A DNA stretch of 37,434 nt, from contig JANYGK010000081.1 of assembly GCA_025362395.1 (NCBI GenBank), positions 1 to 37,434 on the forward strand, given 5' to 3'. The position numbers and the translations under genes were made by a program. This document shows positions 1-7,216 of this stretch, in pieces. Below the pieces are notes generated by a model that ran no database searches, was not told the DNA's origin, and saw only the letters and a list, made by a program, of their open reading frames with translations. The stretch's first letter is position 1, and every line of letters begins with the position of its first letter. This stretch comes from Bacteroidota bacterium (lineage in GTDB: Bacteria > Bacteroidota > Bacteroidia > B-17B0 > Aurantibacillaceae).

Positions 1-1
1 A

Positions 2-661
2 TTAGATGTAACTAATCTTTCAAGCATTCAAAATACACTGCAAGAGGTTAAAAGAGACTTCAAAACAATTGATGTAATAGTAAATAATGCGGGATATGGT
101 GTTGATGGAATTTTTGAAGGTATGACAGATGAGGTAATAGAAAAACAATTTAATACTAACGTATTTGGTTTAATGCGTGTAACACGTGAAGCCATTAAAA
201 TTATGCGGGAGCAAAAAAACGGGACCATTGTTCAAATCGCATCAATGGGTGGCCGTTTGGCTTTTCCTGCTTATAGTATTTATCACGGAACAAAATGGGC
301 TGTTGAGGGATTTACTGAATCTTTACAATACGAAGTTGCACCATTTAATATTCGCTTAAAGATAATTGAACCGGGTGCTATTAAAACAGAATTTTATGGA
401 CGAAGCAGGCATTTTGTAAAACCTGGTTATACAAATGCTTACGATAGTTTTATTGAAAAAGTAGAAAAACTTTCTATGGAAAGCGGCGCGAAAGGTGAAA
501 ATCCATCTGTTGTAGCCGAAGTCATATTAAAAGCGGCGGATGATAAGAGCAATAAATTAAGATTTCCTGTTGGTAACCCTGCGCCTATGCTTTTATGGTT
601 AAGAAAACGATTACCGGATACCTGGTTCTTTAAAATTGTAAAATCGAGTTATAAAATTTAA
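2..661 (+). CDS. SDR-family oxidoreductase, 5' truncated by the window
   Basis: NAD(P)-dependent short-chain dehydrogenase/reductase acting on an unknown alcohol, ketone or aldehyde. The frame is open from base 2, so the N-terminal TGxxxGIG nucleotide-binding loop lies outside the window. Visible are the structural NNAG motif near base 85, a catalytic Ser in QIASMGG, and the YxxxK pair in YHGTK. The C-terminal part (PGAIKTEFYG and beyond) resembles the classical SDR subgroup often annotated as SDR family oxidoreductase in Bacteroidota. An internal ATG at 122 would drop the NNAG motif and is not the real start. A ruined aldehyde dehydrogenase follows 5 bp downstream, so the pair was probably one redox operon. 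Family is secure, substrate unknown. Confidence 0.9.
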   Translation, partial: LDVTNLSSIQNTLQEVKRDFKTIDVIVNNAGYGVDGIFEGMTDEVIEKQFNTNVFGLMRVTREAIKIMREQKNGTIVQIASMGGRLAFPAYSIYHGTKWAVEGFTESLQYEVAPFNIRLKIIEPGAIKTEFYGRSRHFVKPGYTNAYDSFIEKVEKLSMESGAKGENPSVVAEVILKAADDKSNKLRFPVGNPAPMLLWLRKRLPDTWFFKIVKSSYKI

Positions 662-666
662 GAAAT

Positions 667-1010
667 ATGGAAAGTGAACAAATTAAAAAAATAGTAAATG
701 GTCAAAGAATATTTTTTGACCAGGGCAAAACCAAATCTTATAATTTTAGGATTGAACAATTGTTTAATTTAAAAGCGGGTATAAAAAAGTATGAATCCGA
801 AATTCTAGCAGCTTTACATGCTGATATGCACAAACCAAATTTTGAGGCATTTATTAGTGAGATAGGAATTCTTTACGAAGAAATTGGAGTTGTAATAGAT
901 CATTTAAAAGAGTAGATGAAGCCCGAAAGCGTTAGTACTCCATTAGCATTGCAGCCTTCTACAATCGCAGAAGTTAATCAAAACAAAAGCCAGCTCTGAT
1001 TGCTCATTTC
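667..1010 (+). pseudogene. Aldehyde dehydrogenase, N-terminal remnant with in-frame stop
   Basis: The first 82 codons encode the N-terminal helical part of an NAD(P)-dependent aldehyde dehydrogenase (FRIEQLFNLKAGI, then EIGILYEEI). The frame stops at TAG 913-915. Directly after the stop, in the same frame, comes MKPESVSTPLALQPST, the family's usual continuation (helix-W-x-KP-x-x-V-x-TP). TAG therefore most likely replaces the conserved Trp codon TGG. Homology ends at about codon 98, and the frame closes again at a TGA near 1000. The Rossmann core and catalytic Cys are absent. The gene is a relic, with both a nonsense change and loss of its 3' four-fifths. Confidence 0.8.
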
Positions 1011-1141
1011 GCGAAACAACATATAGAAGCATTACCGGCCAAGATTTTTTTAACTCATTGTTATGTAGGTGTAGAAAAAGCATTGATAAAAATTCTTGGT
1101 AAAGGTCGGCCTCAAGAATTCAAGTCTGCATTATTAAATTA
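1000..1141 (+). pseudogene. Unidentified coding remnant after the ALDH relic
   Basis: An open plus frame without a credible start codon ends at a TAG at about 1139-1141. It contains KPALIAHFAKQH, then PAKIFLTHCYVGVEKAL, and ends EFKSALLN. It looks protein-like rather than random but I do not recognise the family. It begins where aldehyde dehydrogenase similarity stops, so it may be the 3' end of a gene joined by the deletion that removed the rest of that gene. Confidence 0.3.
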
Positions 1142-1208
1142 GGATCAATTTAGAGAAATAAGTCATCAAATTTGCTCTATTTAACCGTAAAATGACGATT
1201 TTTAAGAT

Positions 1209-1430
1209 TTATTCCAAAATTTCAGAAAGGTCCATAATCTCTAAAAATTTAAATATTTTATGCAAATCCTCAAGGTCAAACTTCGGCATCTCCGCCATTG
1301 GTACTAAATAAAAAGCTAGAGAGACGTAAATATTCTTTTCCGAAAAAGATTAAGTTTTGAATTTCTCAGGAGCATCAAGGATCAAAAATGTCGCTTGGCA
1401 TTTGTATTTTTCATCGAGTAATTATCCTTC
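1209..1430 (-). pseudogene. Degenerate minus-strand ORF remnant
   Basis: Reading leftwards from about 1430 one frame gives LLDEKYKCQATFLILDAP and so on to a TAA, then SFSEKNIYVSLAFYLVP, then MAEMPKFDLEDLHKIFKFLE to a TAA at 1209-1211. Two open stretches in one frame broken by a single stop suggest a decayed gene. Only the last 29 codons (1209-1298) have an ATG. The acidic, helical C-terminus loosely recalls the tail of Rpn/PD-(D/E)XK-type transposon-related proteins, but this is only an impression. It belongs to the 570-bp stretch 916-1486, which has no intact gene. Confidence 0.3.
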
Positions 1431-1486
1431 CTAACGTGAGCGTAATTTGCTAATGTCTTCTTTCCTAAGTATAGATTTAAAATCTA

Positions 1487-2563
1487 TTAAGCTCTGCCTA
1501 ATTCTTTTAAGCGGTGTATGTGAGATAGCAAGGCGTTACTGAAACTTGGTTTTAAATTGTATGTTATGCCATATTCTTTGGCAGTTTGCTCAACAATGGG
1601 AGCCAGTTTTTTATAATGCACATGACAAATGTTAGGGAATAAATGGTGCTCAATTTGAAAATTCAATCCGCCTACATACCAGCCCAATAACTTATTGTAT
1701 CTGGCAAAATCGGATGTTGTATTGAGTTGATGTACACTCCAATCGTTTTGCATATTATTCTGTAAAACCGGTTGTGTTGCTCCCTCAACCACGTGTGCCA
1801 TTTGAAACACAAAGCTTAAAATGATACCGGCGGTCCAATGCATGATAAAAAAACCTATCAGGATTTGTCCTATTGAATAGTTAGTTAACCAAAGAGGTAA
1901 ACCAATTATAATACAAAGGTAAATGATCTTACGAAAAACCATTTTTATAACTTCATGAATCATTTTTTTATTTTGGCCTTTAATTAACCCTTCTTTATGG
2001 TATTTATATAAACGTGAAAAGTCATTGGTGAGCATCGTAAGCGTCATTAATCCATAGAAAGCAAAAGCGTAAATAAATTGGTATTTATGGTACCATTTTA
2101 AAGGTTTATTTTCTGATAAGCGGATGGGGCCTTTATCATCAATATCCTCATCCAGTCCCGCAATATTAGTATAGGTATGATGCAAAACGTTATGTTGTAT
2201 TTTCCAGTTCAATACATTACTTCCAAGTAAATACAATGTTCCGGCTAATAAATTGTTAACCCAATGCTTTTTTGAATACGCGCCATGGCAGGCATCATGC
2301 ATTACACCCATACCGATACCGGCAATGCCAACCCCAATTAATACGGTTAGTCCTAAGGCGATCAGGGAGTTCATTGGAACACATAGTATTATAAAAAATG
2401 GAAGAAGATATGAGCCAATCAAAACAATTGTTTTCACTCTCATTGCGGTATTTGCTTTGTTTGATATATGGTTCAGCTTAAAATAATTGTTTACTTTTTT
2501 TCTGAGGTCAATAACAAATTGTTTTTCGTGTTTGTCCTTACTTGTAAATTTTATAGGTTGCAT
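1487..2563 (-). CDS. Acyl-lipid / acyl-CoA fatty acid desaturase
   Basis: Integral-membrane di-iron desaturase that would insert a double bond into membrane fatty acyl chains using O2. The three histidine boxes are present: HDACHG near residue 90, HNVLHH near 126 and QIEHH near 304. The QxxHH third box is typical of linoleoyl-CoA / delta-6 or delta-5 (front-end type) desaturases, here without a fused cytochrome b5 domain. Hydrophobic segments surround the boxes. I chose the ATG at 2563 (MQPIKFTSKDK, 358 residues) because a further upstream ATG at 2620 adds a hydrophobic, unconserved 19-residue extension. It is the last gene of the cbb3 run, 98 bp after hemN, so it may have its own promoter. 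Regiospecificity cannot be read from sequence. Confidence 0.88.
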   Translation of the reverse strand: MQPIKFTSKDKHEKQFVIDLRKKVNNYFKLNHISNKANTAMRVKTIVLIGSYLLPFFIILCVPMNSLIALGLTVLIGVGIAGIGMGVMHDACHGAYSKKHWVNNLLAGTLYLLGSNVLNWKIQHNVLHHTYTNIAGLDEDIDDKGPIRLSENKPLKWYHKYQFIYAFAFYGLMTLTMLTNDFSRLYKYHKEGLIKGQNKKMIHEVIKMVFRKIIYLCIIIGLPLWLTNYSIGQILIGFFIMHWTAGIILSFVFQMAHVVEGATQPVLQNNMQNDWSVHQLNTTSDFARYNKLLGWYVGGLNFQIEHHLFPNICHVHYKKLAPIVEQTAKEYGITYNLKPSFSNALLSHIHRLKELGRA

Positions 2564-2661
2564 AATAGCTTTTTTTAATAATTTGATTCCGATAATGAAG
2601 GTTAGATGGAGGTATTTCAATGCTCTGATTGTATAATGTTTTAATGTTTTTTTTCATATTA

Positions 2662-4014
2662 TTACGCAGTTGTGCTAAATAAGCTTGTTTCGGGTTGTTT
2701 TTCCCAATAACGTTTATCAAAGGCAAGACAAATGTTTCTTAAAAAGAAACGGCCTTTTTGAGTGAGTATCACTTTATTGTTTTGAATCGTAATTAATTTA
2801 TCTTTTAATAATTCTTCCCATTTATGTTTACATGTTTCCAAGAGGTTTCGATTACAGAGGGTTTGATCAAAATCACTTTCGTGAACACACATCAGATTTA
2901 AAATATGTTGCCTTATTTGAAGATCTTCGGTATTTAATATATGCCCTTTATATATAGGAAATTTTCCTTTATTAACTTCTTCTATATATTCTTCAATAGT
3001 TTTTATATTCTGTGAAAACGCATTCCAACTATCGCTGATAGAAGAGCAGCCTAATCCTATCAATAATTTAGTATGATTAGTTGTATAGCCCATGAAATTG
3101 CGATGCAATGTTTTAGTGTTAAAGGCAGTCAATAGCTCATCCCCGGGTAAGGCAAAATGATCCATGCCTATATCTGTGTAACCAGCATGATTGAATAATA
3201 CTTTGCCAATTTCATACAGCTCCCTTTTTTCAGATGCTAATGGCAGATCTTTATCCGTGTATTTTCTTTGTCCCGGTTTTAGCCATGGCACATGCGCGTA
3301 GCTGTAAAATGCAATGCGCTCGGGTTTTAAAGAGATAATACTTTCTATGGTTGATGTTACAGATGCTTTTGTTTGATAAGGTAAGCCATACACCAAGTCA
3401 ATATTTATAGATGTGTAACCGATGGCCCTTGCTTTATCCATTATGTATTTCACCTCTTCAAAAGATTGATAACGGTTAATGGCATACTGAACACGTTCGT
3501 CAAAATCCTGCACTCCAAAACTTACACGCTTAAAGCCAATGCCGTAAAGTGTTTTGAGATGGAGCTCTGTAGTATTGGAAGGATGGCCTTCAAAACTAAA
3601 GTCTGCATCCATGCCTATATTACAAGATTTAATAATGGTGTCTAATAAAAACTGTAAGCTGCTTGCCGCAAAAAAAGTGGGTGTCCCGCCTCCCAAATGA
3701 AGTTCTTTAAGATTCGGCTTATCATTAAATTGTGCCAGGTAAAGTTTCCATTCCTTTAACAGTGTGTTTATGTACGGCTGTTCAACCTTATGGTTTACCG
3801 TAATTCTTGTATTGCATGCGCAATAAGTACAAAGGCTTTCACAATATGGTAAATGAATGTATAAGCTAATGCCATCCTTATTGTTTTGAATAAATGATCT
3901 TTTGATCTGCTCTATCCAGCTTTGCTCATTCAGGTTATTATCCCAATATGGCACTGTGGGATAGCTTGTGTAGCGCGGCGCAGGAATGTTGTATTTTTCA
4001 ATCAAATCTTTCAT
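2662..4014 (-). CDS. hemN: Oxygen-independent coproporphyrinogen III dehydrogenase
   Basis: Radical-SAM enzyme that oxidatively decarboxylates coproporphyrinogen III to protoporphyrinogen IX without O2, supplying haem under oxygen limitation. The 4Fe-4S motif is CESLCTYC (C-x3-C-x2-C) near residue 60. The HemN landmarks PRYTSYPTVPYW, GGGTPTFF, FGVQDFDERVQ and DHFALPGDEL are all present, followed by a HemN C-terminal domain. I prefer the ATG at 4014 (MKDLIEKYN, about 450 residues, the normal HemN length). An ATG at 4047 is possible and would overlap the upstream hemerythrin gene by 8 bp. Its position in the cbb3 run fits supply of haem b and c for the oxidase at low O2. Confidence 0.93.
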   Translation of the reverse strand: MKDLIEKYNIPAPRYTSYPTVPYWDNNLNEQSWIEQIKRSFIQNNKDGISLYIHLPYCESLCTYCACNTRITVNHKVEQPYINTLLKEWKLYLAQFNDKPNLKELHLGGGTPTFFAASSLQFLLDTIIKSCNIGMDADFSFEGHPSNTTELHLKTLYGIGFKRVSFGVQDFDERVQYAINRYQSFEEVKYIMDKARAIGYTSINIDLVYGLPYQTKASVTSTIESIISLKPERIAFYSYAHVPWLKPGQRKYTDKDLPLASEKRELYEIGKVLFNHAGYTDIGMDHFALPGDELLTAFNTKTLHRNFMGYTTNHTKLLIGLGCSSISDSWNAFSQNIKTIEEYIEEVNKGKFPIYKGHILNTEDLQIRQHILNLMCVHESDFDQTLCNRNLLETCKHKWEELLKDKLITIQNNKVILTQKGRFFLRNICLAFDKRYWEKQPETSLFSTTA

Positions 4015-4039
4015 CGTGCCGTATTCATCAGCTTTTAAA

Positions 4040-4747
4040 TTATTCATCCATCTTTTTGATTTTCGGAAACAATACATTGTTTTCAATATGAATGTGCACA
4101 TGAAAATCTAATTCGAACTCTTTGAAATGTGCCATCAGAGAAGAAAAGCCGTTTGGCATATTTCCGGCTTTATTAAAGTTTAGTAACACGCTTTTTATTT
4201 CAGCGATTAACAACGTTGACTCCAGATGTTCATACTCCAACGCCTTAACCAACTCTTTAACATCTGCAACAATTCCTTTTAGTTGTGGTGATTTGTCTTT
4301 TTGCAAGGATTTTATTCTTCTTATCATTGGGAAAAGAACCTTGTCTTCTTTATTACAATGCGCCAATAACCTTTCTTTTAAATAACAGAATTTCTTCTCT
4401 ATATTCACAAGTGTCTGTAGTTGCTTTCTATCCATGCTCTTATCGTTAACCAGGGTTTGAATCTCTTTGAAAATAACAGATAGAATTTCAGACTCATGAT
4501 CATGGTGTTGCCCGTTGATACGATCAATTAACAGATTAATATCCATATCTTCTATGGTAAGCTGATTTGTCTGAGTCTTTTGAAGATCATTAAATTCATT
4601 ATCGATTTTATTAAAATCCAATCCTTTTTGTTCGCAAGCTTCCTTTAATGTTTGGCTCCCATTTTGATAATAATTGAACTCATATTTTTCAAATAAGGAA
4701 ATAGTTGATGGAATATGGATCGCTAATTCCGCTAATTGTAAGGGCAT
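4040..4747 (-). CDS. Iron-sulfur cluster repair di-iron protein (RIC/YtfE/ScdA-like)
   Basis: Cytoplasmic hemerythrin-like protein of the family that restores Fe-S clusters damaged by nitric oxide or peroxide. Residues 1-55 align with the ScdA_N (DUF542) domain (IPSTISLFEKYEF, then SQTLKEACEQKGLD). The remainder is a four-helix hemerythrin domain with metal-ligand candidates HHDH (about residue 80), H..EDKVLFP, EYEH and HVHIHIENNVLFP. The ScdA_N segment that is normally DFCCGG reads NYYQNG here, so the usual cysteine pair is missing. It sits 11 bp after the decarboxylase gene and just before hemN. RIC role is likely from architecture; activity without the Cys pair is uncertain. Confidence 0.85.
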   Translation of the reverse strand: MPLQLAELAIHIPSTISLFEKYEFNYYQNGSQTLKEACEQKGLDFNKIDNEFNDLQKTQTNQLTIEDMDINLLIDRINGQHHDHESEILSVIFKEIQTLVNDKSMDRKQLQTLVNIEKKFCYLKERLLAHCNKEDKVLFPMIRRIKSLQKDKSPQLKGIVADVKELVKALEYEHLESTLLIAEIKSVLLNFNKAGNMPNGFSSLMAHFKEFELDFHVHIHIENNVLFPKIKKMDE

Positions 4748-4758
4748 AATTTCAGTAT

Positions 4759-6003
4759 TTAAAAGGGCCGTTTGTAACTTTCATTTTTTAATTCTGATAA
4801 AAAATTGTCAATAATGCCCTGGCGTACATGCGGCATTACCACTATCTTATACCATAAAGGATCTTTGTGACTATCCGGCACCAAATGGTATTTTTCAGCA
4901 AGGTTACAGCTTATGTATTCTGAATTGATAGTAACTATATTAAGATCAGGATTACGGTAATACACGATACCGTATTCATCCATTTTTTCACAAATAAATG
5001 TAGTACGATCAATTAGCCGGTGCATTTTCACACGCCAACCGGCTGAACCATGAATTCGCAGTATCATCCATACACAAACTGCATTTGCGCCCGAACGGCT
5101 TCCGCATAGTGTAAAGTCTTTTCCTTTAACATAACCTGCTTCGTTAGTGCAAACATATTTCAGGTAATTTTTCCTTACTAAAAATATGCCGGTTCCGTAT
5201 GGAGCCTGTAACATTTTATGCCCATCGATGGAGAAGGATGAGATGTTCTCATTTTTAAAAGTGAAAGAGCTATTCTCTTTTATAAAAGGATAAATAAAAC
5301 CACCGTAAGCGCCATCTACATGCAGCTTGTAGTTTACATGAAACAGGTTTAACAGTGTTGTTACCCGATCAATATCATCGACAGAACCAAACATGGTAGT
5401 TGACATATTTACGTTGATGATAAAATATTTATAGCCCTGAGCAAGCGCATTTTCAAGTTTCAATTCAAGGTCTTTTATATGGATGTTTCGCGTTGTACTG
5501 TCAGTTTCTATTTCAATTCCTGCAAGATTAAGGAGGTTCAATCCTTTTGGGATAGAGTAGTGCGTATCTGCCGAATAGATAACAGCAATTTCTTCCTGCG
5601 CAGCATTGAATTCCCGTATATAATAATTTCTATATATCCATAATGCCTCTATATTTGCTTCTGTACCACCACTTGCTACATAGCCATCGTATGAGCCCGG
5701 TTCGGCGGAAAAAATTTCTTCGGCGCAGATTTTTATCAGATCCTTTTCAATTTCCTGCGTACCTTTAAAAAAATCCTCATGCTCATCTTCAAACGTATGC
5801 ACCCCAATGTGGTTTGGATTGGCAATGAGTGTTGAAAGAAATGGCGCATCCTTTAAAAATGGGGCATCATCATAAAAAATGTCGGCATCAAGGAAGGTGC
5901 CCGGTATACCAAGAATGTCTTCTGTACGGTAATTCGTATTTCTGCTTAAAGCTTCAAAAACTTTACTTTTTATTTGCGAGTATGAATATTTTTTCCAGAA
6001 CAT
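4759..6003 (-). CDS. PLP-dependent group II amino-acid decarboxylase
   Basis: Fold-type I pyridoxal-phosphate decarboxylase of the glutamate/tyrosine/aspartate decarboxylase group (GadB/MfnA-like), 414 residues. Landmarks in order are ASGGTEANIEAL (phosphate-binding loop, about residue 110), HVDGAYGGF (PLP-ring Asp, about 230) and SIDGHKM with the Schiff-base Lys (about 260). The substrate cannot be assigned: tyrosine, aspartate and glutamate are all plausible, giving tyramine, beta-alanine or GABA. The gene is 9 bp downstream of the TauE/SafE-like gene and 11 bp upstream of the RIC gene, so it is co-transcribed with oxidase assembly genes. A proton-consuming decarboxylation is a possible link to low-oxygen physiology (inference). 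Confidence 0.88.
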   Translation of the reverse strand: MFWKKYSYSQIKSKVFEALSRNTNYRTEDILGIPGTFLDADIFYDDAPFLKDAPFLSTLIANPNHIGVHTFEDEHEDFFKGTQEIEKDLIKICAEEIFSAEPGSYDGYVASGGTEANIEALWIYRNYYIREFNAAQEEIAVIYSADTHYSIPKGLNLLNLAGIEIETDSTTRNIHIKDLELKLENALAQGYKYFIINVNMSTTMFGSVDDIDRVTTLLNLFHVNYKLHVDGAYGGFIYPFIKENSSFTFKNENISSFSIDGHKMLQAPYGTGIFLVRKNYLKYVCTNEAGYVKGKDFTLCGSRSGANAVCVWMILRIHGSAGWRVKMHRLIDRTTFICEKMDEYGIVYYRNPDLNIVTINSEYISCNLAEKYHLVPDSHKDPLWYKIVVMPHVRQGIIDNFLSELKNESYKRPF

Positions 6004-6012
6004 AGCAGTGTT

Positions 6013-6768
6013 TTAATGGCAGTTTTTTGATGAACAATTGATGACCGTTTTGGTTTCCGCATTTTTTTCGCAACAGGAAACCGTGTTATTCTGCTTTTTG
6101 AATTTAGGACTTAAATAAGGAATACCAAGGTTTAAGCCACGCATGACCAGCATAATTGCCATAATTGAAACCATAACCGGCATGGATTTTCGGATGACAT
6201 TTCTGTGCTTTAAAGAAACAAATTGTCCAAGTAACGCAACAATGAACATAATTGGTGCAGTACCCAAGCCAAAATAAAACATGAACTCTGTGCCTTTTAA
6301 ATAATTACCCGATGCTATGGCGCCGGCAATTCCTAAGTAAACCAATCCGCAGGGTAACAAGCCATTCAGTATTCCTATAAAAAATAAAAAGTGTAACCCT
6401 TTCTTATTGAATAATTTTCCTAAGCTATTTTTAACAGCGTTGATAAAGGAATGTAAAAATGTTGTGCCGGCTGAACTTAACGATGTAAACTTTGGCAGGA
6501 TAACCGATAGAAGCAGCAATATACCAATGGTTACAGATACCACTTGCTGAAACCCGCCTATAAAAAACGACTGGCCCAATAAACCAAATAGTAAACCTAA
6601 AATAGTATAGATCAGTATTCTTCCTGCGTTATATAAAAAGATACCTGTGTATTTTTTAACTGATGAATAGTGATGCACCGGCAAAGCCAAAGCAATAGGA
6701 CCGCACATTCCAATACAATGGAAACTGCCTAAAAGGCCCAGTGCTATGGCTGCTAAAAATAGTTGCAT
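6013..6768 (-). CDS. TauE/SafE (UreH-like) membrane protein, probable copper handling
   Basis: Polytopic inner-membrane protein of 251 residues in the cluster usually annotated as sulfite exporter TauE/SafE family, which in Bacteroidota sits in cbb3 loci. Close to the N-terminus is GSFHCIGMCGP, an HCxxxC motif typical of this branch and a plausible metal site. About six hydrophobic segments follow. The last ~25 residues are unusual: a hydrophilic tail with five cysteines (a CC pair, then two single Cys and a terminal CH). Together with the neighbouring ccoH, ccoG and ccoI genes this argues for a role in copper supply or redox handling during oxidase assembly rather than sulfite export. Biochemistry is inferred from context only. 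Confidence 0.82.
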   Translation of the reverse strand: MQLFLAAIALGLLGSFHCIGMCGPIALALPVHHYSSVKKYTGIFLYNAGRILIYTILGLLFGLLGQSFFIGGFQQVVSVTIGILLLLSVILPKFTSLSSAGTTFLHSFINAVKNSLGKLFNKKGLHFLFFIGILNGLLPCGLVYLGIAGAIASGNYLKGTEFMFYFGLGTAPIMFIVALLGQFVSLKHRNVIRKSMPVMVSIMAIMLVMRGLNLGIPYLSPKFKKQNNTVSCCEKNAETKTVINCSSKNCH

Positions 6769-6770
6769 AA

Positions 6771-7205
6771 TTAATTAATAAAAATTACTTCTTCTTTAAA
6801 ATAATGTTTTTGGTTGCTTACCCATGATAGCTGTAATTTGTAGGCCCCGCGACTCAATGCTTTGCTGTTTATTTTTTGTTCGTTATTCTTAAATTCCATT
6901 CTATATTTCTTATCCATTTTTGAATTGGAAGGCCGAAAAAACAGGATGCTGCCGGTAAAATCTTTGGTCAACAAAACAGAATCAACTTTTAGTATGATCT
7001 CATCCTTTAAAACTCTATGTTGAATACTTTTTGCCAGTTGTTTTTCATTATTGCCGGCTTCTATTTTATCCTGGAACCTGATTTCCTGATCATAATAATC
7101 CAAGCTTACCAATTCTACATCCTGCTTAAAACACATGATTACTAATGTTACAATTAATGTAACGAAGCTTAGGTATAAGATGGCAATTTTTCCTCCGAAA
7201 TTCAT
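6771..7205 (-). CDS. ccoH: FixH/CcoH family cbb3 oxidase assembly protein
   Basis: Small (144 residues) single-pass membrane protein. Residues 7-25 form a hydrophobic anchor, followed by a hydrophilic beta-rich domain. The SLDYYDQEIRFQDKI segment just after the membrane helix, the size, and the position directly after ccoG mark it as FixH/CcoH. CcoH associates with the maturing cbb3 complex in proteobacteria, and a similar stabilising role is inferred here. Spacing is 11 bp to ccoG and 2 bp to the TauE/SafE-like gene, so translation is probably coupled. Confidence 0.87.
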   Translation of the reverse strand: MNFGGKIAILYLSFVTLIVTLVIMCFKQDVELVSLDYYDQEIRFQDKIEAGNNEKQLAKSIQHRVLKDEIILKVDSVLLTKDFTGSILFFRPSNSKMDKKYRMEFKNNEQKINSKALSRGAYKLQLSWVSNQKHYFKEEVIFIN

Positions 7206-7216
7206 GATGATAATTT

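Noticed and set aside
122-661. ATG at 122 as the start of the SDR gene
   Set aside because: The frame is open to the window edge and the upstream part encodes the conserved NNAG motif, so the gene begins outside the window.
1471-1487. Inverted repeat ATAGATTT-a-AAATCTAT at the end of the desaturase gene
   Set aside because: Stem is nearly all A-T, has almost no loop and is not followed by a T run in the transcription direction, so I do not call it a terminator.
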